A stretch of 64,000 bases of DNA from Cryptomeria japonica (GCF_030272615.1 NC_081406.1:145178091-145242090), one strand, 5' to 3'; shown: positions 48,960-61,243, counted from the first letter of the stretch. Made by a program: numbers and translations. The notes: generated by a model from the letters alone, not told the origin.

Positions 48960-49350
48960 ACTATATGTAGAGTTGTCTTGGGTGCCTTACGCAACATGGA
49001 AGCCAATCTCTCCTTCCACACTGACAAGAAATTAGTCCCATTTCTTGGATGATTCATGGATAGGAGGCTCAAAGGTTTGTTTTTGTTTAAGGATGAGCAC
49101 CTATATGAGGTTGTGAAGATGTTGTTAGGAGAGGAAATTGTCCATGTAATTCATCGCCGCAGGACGAACATGGAGGCATATTCATTGATTACATCTTGGG
49201 GTTTCTAGTTTGAGGGTGAGGTGGACAAGGTGAAAAATGCCTTGAGAGTTGTAATTAACTCAAGGTATCTGTTAAGCCTGGATAGTGTGTGTTTTTCGTG
49301 TTGTCCCAATGGTGGGGATTGTTCCTGAGGTAGGGGTGGCTGGTCCGGTA
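48960..49350 (+). pseudogene. Decayed ORF remnant, unrecognised
   Basis: A broken plus-strand frame reads MEANLSFHTDKKLVPFLG, then DRRLKGLFLFKDEHLYEVVK and KVKNALRVVINSRYLLSL, with stops between. The composition is protein-like but I do not recognise the family. It lies in what should be the internal 3' region of the gypsy element whose LTR begins at 50165, so it may be element-borne. The flank 49351-50100 shows nothing further. Confidence 0.35.
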
Positions 49351-50164
49351 GCACCGCTACCACTCATTCAATGGGCTGATGATGATTTGAAGGCAAGATG
49401 CAGAGCTCTTGCTTTTCACGAGTGGTAGGCATTCAAAACTTTCAAAAGGTTGAAGCGATGTGTTGAGGTTTTAGGGGTTCTTCATGAAGTGGCACGAGTA
49501 GAGGTGGGTTGAGAGTTGCGACTGAGATCCCAGACTTCCCAAGCAATAAAGCGGCTCTTAAATTTCTATGAGGACTCGAAGTATAAGCCACTTTTGGGTT
49601 AATCCTGCCATGGTCGATTGAGTTTGTGTTGTCTGTTTGTATCTTTTTGTTCTATGTCTGTTTTCTCCCCAATTCTGTATGTACATGGGGATTTATGCTA
49701 ATAGTTTTGGTAGGCCGATTCTGCATGTAGTAGGGTTTGGTTTTTGCTGGGATGGTGGTTTTGAGGGTAGTTTTGGGGTGGCAGAACTCTAGTGGTTTTT
49801 CAATACCACCTATACTTGCATATTTGTAATATTTAATTTCTAGCAATACAATACATAAATTATCGATCAATTATGGATCAATATTTTATTTCCAAGCAAT
49901 ACAATAATGAATGCATTCTAACCAATAAGAAGGGTCTAACAATGCATATATTCATGTGTATACTTTGTGTAAGCTCTGCGTCTTCATATATCCATGTGTA
50001 TGCTATGTGTTTGGCTCTCTATTTTTAGTTAATCTAGAATACGAGAATAACAAGAGTGAACCAAAGGGGATATGAAGGTCATAGATGTGTCATGCTTCTA
50101 ACCTTTGTTTGAGAAAATTAAAATCAACATTGCTTGAGGACAAGCAAATTTGGGAAGGGCGGAC

Positions 50165-51136
50165 TGTAATGTCCCTACTTTGAAATATAATTTAATAATT
50201 TAATAATAAATAATAGTAATAAAATTAAGGATTAGAAACTGTAAACTTATTTCTTGGATTAGAAGAATAAAGGTATTTCCTTTGCATAAATTTACATGAT
50301 TTGGCATGAGGCTTATTGTACATGTGCTAAACCAATTTTGTACCTAGAGCTAAATTTATCATTGAGATATTGTGTTACACAATCCACATTTAGACTTATC
50401 TAAACTCATGTTTGCTAATGAGATTAGACGGATTTTTATTTTTTATCTAGATTTACTTTCCAAATGAAATTTTTGATAGCTCTCTAATTTTGAGACTACT
50501 GATTTAGGAGCTTTCAAAACAACCATGTAACAATTGGGAATGGTGTCAAGAGCCGATTTTATCATTTGTATTCTAGATGCCATTGATAACCATTTGCCTT
50601 TCCAATTAGAGATCCTACTTTGTAAGCTTTGAATGACTTTTTGATAGTTTGAAGGTTTATTTTGAACTATGAAGAAAGGAATGCCAAAGTGCTTTCAAGG
50701 TAATTCTATCATTGGAAGCGTAGGACCCTAGTAATATTAGCTTTTACAAGACAATTAGAGTTAAGGATGTATACCTTGGATTTGGATGAATTTATATTTT
50801 GACCAAAATCTAATGAGTATCTTTCCAGCAAGGACTTAAGAGTTGCATAGGGAGAACTGCCATAAGGCACCCTACAAGAGAGCATTGAATAGGGATAACT
50901 GCTATAAGGAACCCTACATAAATATATTTTCACCACTATCTCATGGTATGAATCTTTCTTTAATAACTAATTTGACTATACTTGTTTATATGAGCAACCC
51001 TTAATATAATTATTAGTATCTTTTGATTCTGTTTTGTAGCTGTAGATCAATAGAGGTTAAAGGTCTTTGCTTCCAAAATTTGATCAACATCTAAAATCAT
51101 AACCTTATTTAGTCATTTACCCTAGGGGACATTACA
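50165..51136 (+). mobile_element. 3' LTR of a gypsy element
   Basis: 972 bp, starting TGTAATGTCCCTACTTTG and ending CCTAGGGGACATTACA (near-perfect inverted termini). It is directly preceded by GAGGACAAGCAAATTTGGG and AAGGGCGGAC, the usual end of a gypsy internal region with its polypurine tract. That makes it a 3' LTR on plus and not a solo. The 5' half of the element is missing or unrecognisable, and no TSD can be assigned. Confidence 0.7.
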
Positions 51137-51476
51137 AATTTGTAAAATCAGAACCTTAAGGAACCCTATAAGTAAGCATTTAGCTAACAAGATGAGAAAA
51201 CAACTTGCGAGTACATGGGAACTATGTTGGACACACATAAAAAGGAACATGCAACTTAAAACAAGAGTACTAGGGGTCGTTAGGGTCCTAGGACCAAGGG
51301 GACAACACAAAAAGGCTCAAATAACAAATAAAACCTTAGCGAATCAAAACCTCCTTTTAGAATGAAAATCACAAAATCAAAACCCGATCCAATGACCAAA
51401 GAGATGTAACAAATTTTGAAAAACTCCTGGGATAAGGATGCAAAAATTGTAGTCTTAACATATAGATGATAAAATT

Positions 51477-52190
51477 ATGGAAGCCATCAAGATAGGTTTG
51501 AAGGATGCACAATACATTTTATCGACTCTTGGCATGCAACTAGAGAATCCCACACAATCTTCTTCATGGGTTAAACTATGGACAAAGGACCAAAATTATC
51601 TAACATTCCAAGTTGTGGATGAAGTAGCTAATGACTCTCCACCAACTCGTTCCAACTCTATATTCCAATCTATATCTTCAATGGCACACAATCATAGTGA
51701 ATTGCAAATAATGGAAAGTGAGTGGAGGCATGAGTTGGATGAAATTTTAGATTCCATTGAAGAAAACGTATATAAAACTATAAAACTAGTGGTAGAGCTT
51801 GATGATAAGGATATGTTCAAAGCTTTTTTGGTTAGTTAGTTGATTGAAAATCCAATGTTATCCAAAGATAGGCTGACTAAAGTGAGGAATGGGGTCTACT
51901 TTAGGTGAGATGAGAGGGTCCCACAAAAGGGTGTTTCAATTAGCTTTGGAATTGGATTAGATTGTGGGGTGTTGTTTCAGAGCAATTCAATACCTCTCAC
52001 TGAATGTACTTCAAGAAAAGGTGTTTCTCAAAGTACAAGATAAGGTGTTTCTTATGGAACCTGGTACATTGGAAGGGTTCAAAGAATATAGAGGAAGGAT
52101 GGTAATAGGGTATTTGATTACCATAATGCCATTGACCTTTTGGATAGGCCGGGAGGCATCAAGCTTCAATTATGTTTGTACAATAGAATA
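51477..52190 (+). pseudogene. Decayed ORF, unrecognised
   Basis: The remnant starts with a 120-codon open stretch (MEAIKIGLKDAQYILSTLGM, SSSWVKLWTKDQNYLTFQVV) and continues in the same or nearby frames past stops (IENPMLSKDRLTKVRNGV, GVSISFGIGLDCGVLFQS). It reads like protein but I cannot name it. No LTR pairing or domain was found. It could be part of a retroelement gag-like ORF or a host gene fragment. Confidence 0.35.
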
Positions 52191-52199
52191 AAGGGGCAA

Positions 52200-54280
52200 T
52201 GCATGTAAAAGTATGATTTGATAGATCATTCTTTTGTGGTACTTGATTCTATCATAGTAATAGCCAAATTATATTATAATAATAGGAATGATACATACAA
52301 ATTAGAAGAAAGAGATCAATAATTTTTTTAAGATTTTGTTAAAAAAATTAACAAGGTGTATTTTCAAAACACTCGCTTTCATCTTCCTTATGTATTCCCA
52401 TATATTAGATTGTTTAACAAAGTTTATTTTATCAAATATAATATTGGTTTTATACTTTTTGGCTTCAGGTGCAATGAATAGTTTGTATGGCGAATGTTTG
52501 GGATAACTCAACTAGTTTTTTGCTACCTACTTCTTGGTGTAAGTTTCTTTCACTGACCATTCATATTTTGTAGTGAAATTAAATTGGAGAAAAAATAAAA
52601 TATGTTCTATATGAAATTTCAATACAAATTTGGCTCTCACGTGGAAATCCAAATGTGTAGGTACATGGGTTGAGGAAAATTCATATGTCATTCATGATGT
52701 CAATGGGGTTTTCAATAAAACTTAAAGGTGCTAGAAGGTCATCAATCAAAAAACTTGGAACCATGGAAGATGGACCCACAACTTTCCTTTATCAATACTA
52801 TTGATTATATTGCACTAATATCAATGGTGCATACCCTATAGACTTTATATTTGTGTGTATTTAAAATTAGGGAAATGCTCTCTGTGAACTTGAATAAGAC
52901 CAATTAGGTTGTCCCAGTACAAGTTGATTGTTGGTGTTAATTGTTGAGGGTAGATGTGAGTTTGTCTAACTCTCTATTGCACCATTAATTTGTATCCTAT
53001 TTCAACTTTGCATAATAATAAGCAACTTGATAAATTGCAGAAGCTTCCTCATGATTTTTTTGTCTTTACTTTTTGCTCTCATCTAAGCTAGTTGTTTCAT
53101 ATTGTCTCCTATTTGAGTTTATCTTTGTCGTATGAATTTGGTTATCAAGTATGGCTAGGAGTTGTCTTTATTTTTTGTTATGAATGTGTAATGAAGTTGT
53201 AGGTTCTCCCAAGTTAAATATTGGTACCTAATCCAGGGTAATAGAGTCAAAGTAGCAACAACTTAAATCATTTCACATTCATGTGATGACTCAACCATTC
53301 ATTCCTAATACACTCATGCCTAACATGAATATAAGCTTGCAAATCACTCGATTTATACTTATCAATCACCACTGTATTCTCTAAAAAGTTGAGACACATT
53401 TACAAAATTTAATCTTTTCTTTAAAAGAAACCTGCAAATATATTTCATGTCTGCAACTGAACCTTGTAGAGACAAATCACTCCATATTTAATGGAAACAA
53501 TTCATGCATATCAAAAGAACACAAAATGAGATACAATTTGGAATTTTTTCTATTAATTCATATAAAATGGCTAATAGATTGATGAAAAATACCCAGTTCT
53601 TACAAATTAACAACATTCTATTACTCGAAATGAAAATATTCCATTCACCCCCACCCAAATACAAAAACTTGACATTCCAAAACCCTTTGCAAATGGCCTT
53701 GAATTCCCCTTTATAGAAAAGAAGGGAGAAAAACAATCTTTAGGCTGAATTGCATTTGTGTCAAAATTTTATTTACTTAAATAGGAATATGACATGGTAC
53801 CTTTACATCTTCATATATGACAAAAAAATGTTTGCATCCCTCAGGAGGGAAATGCATATATAACTGTCTCCTTAAAGTACTCAAAATTATCATTGCATGG
53901 GCTTGTTGATGTAGCATGTTGATGTGTCATATCTGTGGACTCCTTTGAAATTAAAGATAAAAGTTGTTGATGATGTGGCTGGTGCTGAGGTGGAAAGAAT
54001 ATAAACTAAAGAATAAAGAAATAGGAAACAATTAGAAATAAGCCTTAACCAAGGCACTGAAATTTGATTGACTGAAGAATCTATATTCCATAAACAACTA
54101 GTTGCTTCAAATCTACGTAGAGTACCCATGAACTGCATGATCTAGCAAGGTATCCATATATATAGCTAAATTGTATCTAGAACATAGTCTATCCCTCCTT
54201 GCATGGTGTTTTTCTCTTTATGCCTTGCGTGTGCCTTATTGGTTATGCAATTCCATAACTGTTAATTCATTAGGCCACTG
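52200..54280. other. Non-genic stretch
   Basis: No supported gene, element boundary or tandem repeat. Short open frames on both strands lack protein-like motifs. Confidence 0.45.
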
Positions 54281-54282
54281 AA

Positions 54283-55900
54283 TTATTTGAGTTTTTGTAC
54301 TTTGGTAGGGATTTCCATGGTTCTATCATCAAGGATGGCTCTAGTGCTATTGATGAGTTTGATGTATCCTATGTTCACCTCTATTATTTTATCCAGGGTA
54401 TTATTGAAGACACTCATGCAAATTATTTCCATATCTACCATGTAGATAATAAATAATGCACACATTTCAAACTCATTTCTCCAATATACAAGGTCCTTTA
54501 AATTTCCATCATGGTTGTGTATATTTGGGATGGACCAGTGTGTCAAGGACCAAAAATACTTCAACCTGCTCATTATTGGTTGTTCTTTTGTTTCAATGGA
54601 AGGAAACTCTTCGTCTATCATAGCAGCATGTCAAGGACCGAAAGTACTCCAACCTGCTCATTATTGATTGTTCTTTTGTTTTAATAAAAGGAAACTCTTT
54701 GTCTAGCATAACGATTATCTTATCAGTAGGTTGTATTTGAGGAGGAGTTGTTGATGCATATTGTGTGGCCAAAATTAGGGTATTGAATATGTGAACTTTG
54801 GGCTGCCTCCTTTCAAAAAGTGGTTTCAATATCGATATCATCATTTTACACTGCTTTTCTACTTGTACAAGGGCTTGATATCCTTTGTGCACTTCTTCAA
54901 CCTTCCCTTGTATCTTTTGAAACATATGATTCAATGTGCTTATCATGACATTTGCAGCCTTTTCCTTTGCAATTTTCCTAGCGCGATGCAATGCTTCATC
55001 CAAGTCATCTAATTTGCCTACATATCGATTGAGCTTGTCCCTCAACACACTTACTCTATCCATAGAAGATTCACCCCAAGTCATTATTGGAGGGTGGTAA
55101 ATAGCTACAGTGTCCTTAGGAGAAGGAGGTTTCTCAATAATTCCCAAGGCTTTCTTTAATATCATGTTTTCCATATAAGCATTATTGTATTCCTCATTCA
55201 AACTAACATGCCTTTTCATTAATTCATCCATTCTCTTTTGTTGATCCTCTATTGCGGCTTGAGCAAACATTGCAAAATGTAGAGAGATAATGATAATCTC
55301 TAATGTAGATGTATCCTTCAAGGTTCTTACCACTACATTTCCCACCATTTATTCAACACCATGAACCAACTTCGTCTTATTAGTCAGTGCCTTTGTCCAC
55401 TATGAAAATGCCTTAAGTGTGGGGTGATATCCACTTCCCCTTACTCCTCTCACACTATCAAATTCTGCAATAAACATGGGATTCTCTTGTTTCCTAATCT
55501 GATCTAGTAAGAAAAGCTCCTCAAGATCCTAGTTTCCAGGAACCAAAAGCATTCCACTCTTTTTCACCATCTTTCTTGCTTCCTTGAGGGATATCAATAT
55601 CATCAAGACTGGTGTGTGATCCCTCCTCCTCTGAAGATTCCTTTAATTTTATTTGCAAGCAAAAGCTTTTGAATTCAATAGGCTTAATAAAATCATCATC
55701 AACAATGAACTACATTTATGCAATCATTTTCTCATCTTCCACTTGCTCCATAGGAATAACATTTGGCAATGTTACCCTATCTTCTTCCTATTCTCCTTGT
55801 TCCTCATTATCATCACTTTAGAAGGGGGCAGTGATGGGTCAGGTTCTTGTTCAAATCTGGTTCTCAAAACATAACTATCTATCTCTTCCACTCATCTTCC
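54283..55900 (-). pseudogene. Unknown repeat-borne ORF family, copy B, C-terminal half
   Basis: The longest clean part (55348-54593, about 250 codons) is strongly helical and coiled-coil-like: AIEDQQKRMDELMKRH, VSVLRDKLNRYVGKLDDLDE, NHMFQKIQGKVEEVHKGY. The C-terminal motif FWSLTHWSIPNIHNHDGNL then DLVYWRNEF matches copy A at 37641-37856. Upstream broken frames reach about 55900 (EELFLLDQIRKQENPMF, FIKPIEFKSFCLQ). An 88-bp tandem duplication interrupts it at 54541-54716. The N-terminal half is absent on this side. The copia LTR at 55984 begins where it should continue, so that element may have inserted into the gene. Confidence 0.6.
54541..54716 (-). repeat. 88-bp tandem duplication inside copy B
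   Basis: Units 54541-54628 and 54629-54716 both start TGTCAAGGACC and share CAACCTGCTCATTATTG and AAGGAAACTCTT. They differ at roughly ten positions. 88 is not a multiple of three, so the duplication itself shifts the frame. Confidence 0.8.
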
Positions 55901-55983
55901 TTCCTCCTCACTCACTTCTTCTATTACCACATTAAGATGAGGCCCAATTATAGGCCTTTTAGGTGGGTGTGTGATACTTGACC

Positions 55984-56573
55984 TGTTGGATTGGTTGAAA
56001 GGATTGGAATACTGAGAGGGGGGTGAATCAGTATTCCCATAGATTCTAAAACTTTCACAACTTCTTAACCTTTGTTGATATATCAATTTCAACAATTAAG
56101 CTCACTAACATGAAATAACAAAGTCAGTCTCCAGAAAATCTCCACATGCTTCCATTACATATTTAATTTACCAATGAATATACCTTAATTACCATAACAG
56201 AACAGGGGTCAAGTGGACCCATGGGTATGGAGCCATAAGCATAAAATTCTAAGCACAATAATTTCAAACTCCAAGATACAAATACCATGCATACCACAAA
56301 TATCAGAACACAAAATATGATAGATACAACTAAAATAACTGACATGACAGATGTCGGAACACACACAACTTATAAGGGGATAGAATACAAACCAAAATAA
56401 GCACAACTCAAGATTCTGGAGATGAGGATCTTCTGAAAATGACTCTCATAGATCATATCTCATAGCTTTCTTCCAACAATACCAAATTGCAACATTAATC
56501 AACATACACCATCTGGTCCAAACTGGATAACCGGGTTTGACATCAATGAAAATAATAACACACAAGTCTAACA
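55984..56573 (-). repeat. 3' LTR of a SIRE-like copia element
   Basis: On minus the LTR starts TGTTAGACTTGTGTGTTATT directly after the polypurine tract GACAAAGGGGGAGAT and ends with CACCCCCCTCTCAGTATTCC and CCAATCCAACA. The ATTGATGTCAAACCCGG block and the CACCCCCCTCT near the end are typical of this copia lineage. The companion 5' LTR is not in the window. Confidence 0.75.
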
Positions 56574-56899
56574 ATCTCCCCCTTTGTCATTGATGGAAAA
56601 ACATTTCAAAAAGGTATCTGCATGCAACTCCCCCTAACTCATATATTCTATTCCATTACCTTTCTCCATTTGCCTTTCTCCCCCTTTGACATCAAGGACA
56701 AAGGATGCCTCTGATGAAAAAGGAAAGAAAGAAAGAAAATGAAACCGTAAAAAGAATATCGAAATTGCATACCAACCCAAAGGAATTTTCAACTGCTCTT
56801 CTTCTAAAATATCAGTTTGTACTTTTCCTTCAGTTCTAGAAGAAGAACTTCCAAAGAGTGAACAACCAATTTAATGTTAACTAATAAACTTCTATATTC

Positions 56900-58591
56900 T
56901 ACCAACAAATCAGCAACATGAGAAAATTTTCTCCAAAGCAGACGGATTCTGCTCATACTCAACTGCACTATCAAGCAATGCTAAGAAATCTTCCAATTTC
57001 ACTTCAACGATCTCTTTCACTTTCCTAAAAAACATTCATAAAATCTTCTCTTTGCCTTTGTAGAAACAATAATTCAGCGTGAAGAGAACTTATCTTTTTC
57101 CTTTGCTCTACATCTTTGTCACTTAGAAAATCAAATGACTTACCCAAGGAACTCAATTATTCTTCAATGGCATTAATCTTTGCCTTATGCTCTACTGCAG
57201 TAGTCAGCCATGAAAGACAATACCTGTAAACTTTGCTAGCACTGTTGATACATTCTCTCATTTTATATATGCATACAGAATGGGCTCTTTGTGCATCATT
57301 GCACTTATTCAATATACTTTGCATATCATCATCATTTTCTTTTGAATCTTCACCATCAACAGGTTGCTCAATCACTTTTTCTTTGACAATCTTAGACAGG
57401 GATTCCAGAAGCACATTACTAACATCTTGAATCTTGATGTTGTTCCAGACTAAATGATCTTTCGGGACACTCTCAATCCTATCCGCCTCAACTAAAGTCA
57501 GCCACATCTTTCCAAACTTCCTTAGTCCATTTGTACCGTCAATGATCTCCAACAAGTTAGACTCATCATTAGATTCTGATGCCTTTGCTTTCTACTCTGT
57601 AATAACCATCTTTCCCTTAACCATAGGAGATTCTGGATATTCAATTACAACAATGTCTTTATCCTTCAAATCCTTCTCGCTCTTCTTAGATTCTGGGGCA
57701 CTAGAAGGCATAAAATCTCTCCTTTTCCTCTTTTCGGAGGATAAACCTTCTCTAGTAGAACCGGTAGCAAGAGATACTAGACTGATACTCCACATATCTA
57801 AGAAAGATTTGAAATAACATTGCATTCATCCTCTCTCTTGTCCAATCCATTCAAATATCTAAGTATTTGTATCACAACCGAGACTCTAGATTCCCATATC
57901 CCATTCTCCTTAGCTGGAAGGGATCCCAGACACTACATAGCTAAGCAAACAAGAAAAGATACAAACTAGAAGGGCTAACCTTCCTCTTTTGACATCTTGA
58001 TATTTTCTAACAATAAATCCCTTAGCAATTCACACAAGTCGAAAACTTTATCTTCCATAACAAGCATATGCACCATATATACAACAATAGTCGAAGTGGA
58101 ACCTTACCTATTTCTGAAATAAATATTGTAAGAAATGCCATATGCAATATACCTCACCACGAAATTAATAATTTTGTTGATAATCAATGCTCTCTGATCA
58201 CCTGTTACACTAGTTAGGGTTTCAACTTCTTTATTCTTTATAGACTTCTTAACTAGAATGAATCCATTGTCACATAAACCAGTAACAACTGAAATAATCT
58301 TCTTTGTGATTGAATAGGACTTATCCAAAATAATGTAATAATCTTGCACATGATTAAGAATTCCTATGATCACCTCCTCATCATCAAACCAAGAAAATTC
58401 AGTCCATACATTCAATCCTTTATTCTCTAACTCCTTGATCTTCTAAAAATATGCATCACTCAAGCTCTTTTCCACTTTTTAAGTCTCATCAAGGTTAAAT
58501 TCATCTAGAAATACCTTCTCCATAATCTGAAAGTTTCCACTGCTCGATTCTCCTATGATCATCTTAGCTTCCATGATTATTTTCTCTACTC
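56900..58591 (-). pseudogene. Decayed downstream ORF of the copia element
   Basis: Pieces are 58415-58104 (WFDDEEVIIGILNHVQDYYI, ALIINKIINFVVRYIAYGI) and 57825-56900 (KKSEKDLKDKDIVVIEYPES, NLLEIIDGTNGLRKFGKMW, VEADRIESVPKDHLVWNN, KVYRYCLSWLTTAVEHKAK). They are separated by stops and frameshifts. The position between the gag debris and the polypurine tract equals that of the extra ORF in SIRE/Maximus-type copia elements. I see no envelope-like membrane signature, so the function is left open. Confidence 0.45.
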
Positions 58592-58596
58592 TATTA

Positions 58597-59565
58597 TGTT
58601 ACCATTGTATTATGTGTTGCCATTGATGTCAAATCCCTTGGTCTGGATTAAGTCCAGATGTGGTATACACAACAAGACTATTTGATCTAGGTATGTTGTG
58701 TGGTTCAAGGTTTTCGGGTCTCACTGGATGCGTTTTGATATATCGGAAGATGTTTCTATGCATTATCTTTGGGTCCGGATTGGTTCGGAGCTCGAGGCCT
58801 TAGACCAAATATTGAAGTTATGTAGTGTGCAGATGCATTTTAGGTCCGACTTTGGTGATGTATGTAGCATGTTGATATGTTCGATGAGGAATGGTGTGAT
58901 ATGGTCTAGTTCTCATTTCTTACCACCACCAAAAATTTTAGTGGAGACATATTTTAGATCTTTGTCTCAGTCGACATTGATTATTATCATTTCCAGATAT
59001 AGTATTTATAAGAGTTTGACTTGATGGTTTGGGATATGGCTTTTTGTGTTGAAGACATGCAAGATTGAAAGGATCCAGTGATTGTGTGAGTTTTTGTGTT
59101 GCAGATTCTATCGAAAGGAGTTTCAATAGTGCAGATTGTGTTTTTCTTATGGTGGATTCTCTTTGTCTTTATTTCTTCTTTTGTAGTGAGCCCATCTGCA
59201 ATGAGCAGATTGGCAGTGAGCCTTTCAGGGCAGTGAGCCCACCAAAAGTGAGCACATTGGCAGTGAACCACCCTTTATAAAATCACCTTAATTGGTGTCA
59301 CCTTAACCGATGTTTAAATATTAAGAATTAATATTCTCCGTGGTTTTTCTCTTCTTGGGTTTTCTACGTAAATTCTGGTGTTTCTTGTGTCTAATCTAAT
59401 TCTTGCAGGCATTTTTAAATTATGTTAATTGTTTAAATATTATGGATTTGTGCATTAAGGTTAAAAGAAAAATTTATTGTCAACTCATTCACCCCCCCTC
59501 TTAGGTACCCAAATATTCAATATACTGCTCTACTTCTCTTCAACTGTTCACAAGCTCCTCAAGCA
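58597..59565 (+). mobile_element. Copia-type solo LTR, flanked by CTATTA
   Basis: 969 bp, from TGTTACCATTGTATTATGTG to CACAAGCTCCTCAAGCA, with CTATTA on both sides (58591-58596 and 59566-59571). It shares ATTGATGTCAAA near the start and CACCCCCCCTCTTAGG near the end with the opposing LTR at 55984-56573. Its U3 has a TATA box (TATAAAA at 59276-59282) directly preceded by about six copies of a GCAGTGAGCC-like unit (about 59186-59270). Confidence 0.75.
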
Positions 59566-59570
59566 CTATT

Positions 59571-60475
59571 AACATGATAAAGAGAAATGATTTCAAACAT
59601 CAGTACTTATCTTGCCAAAAAATCTCCTTTAGGGTTTTGCCACCAAAAAGTGTCTTTTTTATGATGTCAGCACAAACCTCTAATTACCAGATAGCCTCTC
59701 TAATGCAGTCATATCAGATCGATGACATGATCCACTCAGAAGGGGGGAAACAAAGATTTTCCTTTAAGAACTCCCCTTGAGTCGAAATAATATGCTCAAT
59801 TACCAGAGGAAGAGGTGCTTGCACTGGTTTTCAATACACCAGACTCAATTCCATTGTTCACTTCTTTCTCCAAACCAATACTTCATTTTTCTTTGATCCA
59901 CTATCCTTTACAACATTCTTCTTGCCAGACTTTTCCATAATTTCATTTTTGCACTGATTAGCATAATGTTTAGATTGCTTGCACTTGTAACAACTAGTTT
60001 TCTTTTGCACTAAATTTACTAAATGTGTTCTAGATCTACATCGATTAGCTTTGTGACAATAACCATTGCATGTATGACAATATCTATGAAAGTTATTATT
60101 CTCTTTATTTGCTCCAATCAGATTATAATTTTGACAATAGTTATCTTTATGACCAAACCTCTTGCAATTGTAACACTAAATGCTTATATAGTTTGTAGCC
60201 TTATGACAAAATTTATTGCATTGAAAATAATAGCCATTAAATGACGAGTACCTTTGTGCATTAGGTTGATGAACCAGTAGTTTCCTTGCATTGGTACTCT
60301 GATTCCGGGTCTTTCGTGCATCTTCTTATTTCTTCTTTGCTTTCACCTTAACCTCGTTGCTTTTGTCTTTGTCATTCTTATTTGAACTTTCACTGGGCTG
60401 AAATCCAAGTCTAGTCTTGTCTACATGGGATTTTTGCATGTTGATCAATTCTTCCAAGAGCATACTGCTATCAAG
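59571..60475 (-). pseudogene. Copia gag fragment with four CCHC-type knuckles
   Basis: Reading down from 60475, SMLLEELINMQKSHVDKTRL and a Lys-rich linker lead to four Cys/His knuckles. Two are canonical or near canonical (CYNCKRFGHKDNYC, CYKCKQSKHYANQC), one is CHTCNGYCHKANRC and the first is degenerate (CNKFCHKATNY). Several in-frame stops are present. Arrays of knuckles like this are found in gag of SIRE-type copia elements, where they bind RNA. The N-terminal gag is missing because the LTR at 60476 cuts it. Confidence 0.7.
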
Positions 60476-61243
60476 TGTATACGGTGAAAATGGATAACAA
60501 CAATATTGAAAGACTAAACGAATTCAACCACAAAACCCTAGCCTAACAACAACAAAGATCCACCATAACATATGAAGATTACCTAAGACAATGAAAATCA
60601 AATGAAATCACAAAGATTATACCATCACATGCCCAATAGGGTTTGAATCTCCATTCTTCCTATCTCCATTGATCTTGCTTGATATATTTGCTCTTAGATT
60701 TTTATGTGCACAAGAGCTCAACAAAGAACGAAAATGTGGTTGCAAGTAGGATCGCATATGAAAGATCGAATGCTAGGATGCTTGATTAAAATGTATATGT
60801 CTAGGGGTTGATAATGAAGGAAGCATCTCCTTATATAGAAGACACTATAAGAATTGGAGGGATAAGATTGAGAGGTGTAAAAGATAAATGGTCGGCTATG
60901 ATTAGAGGGCAGGTAAAAGAAATAATAAAATAATGAGAGGGCAGGTAGTGTATGAATTAAGAGATGAATGACATGTGTCATGAGTAGAAAAGTTTAATGA
61001 ATTAATTAAATAAATAAAGATTTATTTAATTAATAGAGGAAGTGGGATCAATTAAATAAATAAGATATTTATTTAATTTAGGAAAAGGGTAATTTAAATA
61101 AATAAATGTATTTATTTAAATGAGAAATAAGGCTAGAAGAGAATAAATAAAGATTTATTTAATTAATAAAAGAATTAGGCTAAAATAATTAAATAAATAA
61201 AGATATTTATTTAATTAGACTTGGATAATTTTAGGTGTCTACA
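60476..61243 (-). repeat. 3' LTR of a gypsy-type element running off the right side
   Basis: On plus the LTR runs from TGTATACGGTGAAAATGG to AGGTGTCTACA. On minus it follows the polypurine tract CAAAGAGGGGCAAAA (61258-61244), the same layout as AGTGGGGGCTAAA/TGTAG in the element at 38895-46655. The left flank TCAAG has no partner at 61244, so this is one end of a larger element and not a solo LTR. AAATAAATAAAGATTTATTT-type repeats fill 60990-61225. Confidence 0.65.

Larger units (their letters stand above)
56574..60475 (-). mobile_element. Internal region of a SIRE-like copia element, pol deleted
   Basis: From right to left on minus there is a gag C-terminal part with zinc knuckles (about 60475-59930), a short linker, a foreign solo LTR (58597-59565), then an unidentified element ORF and the polypurine tract before the 3' LTR. 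No protease, integrase, RT or RNase H sequence was found, so pol has been lost. The gag end is in turn cut by another LTR at 60476. Confidence 0.65.

Noticed and set aside
58597-59565. 5' LTR of the neighbouring minus-strand copia element
   Set aside because: It is in the opposite orientation, differs in sequence from the LTR at 55984-56573 and has its own flanking CTATTA duplication, so it is a separate solo LTR.
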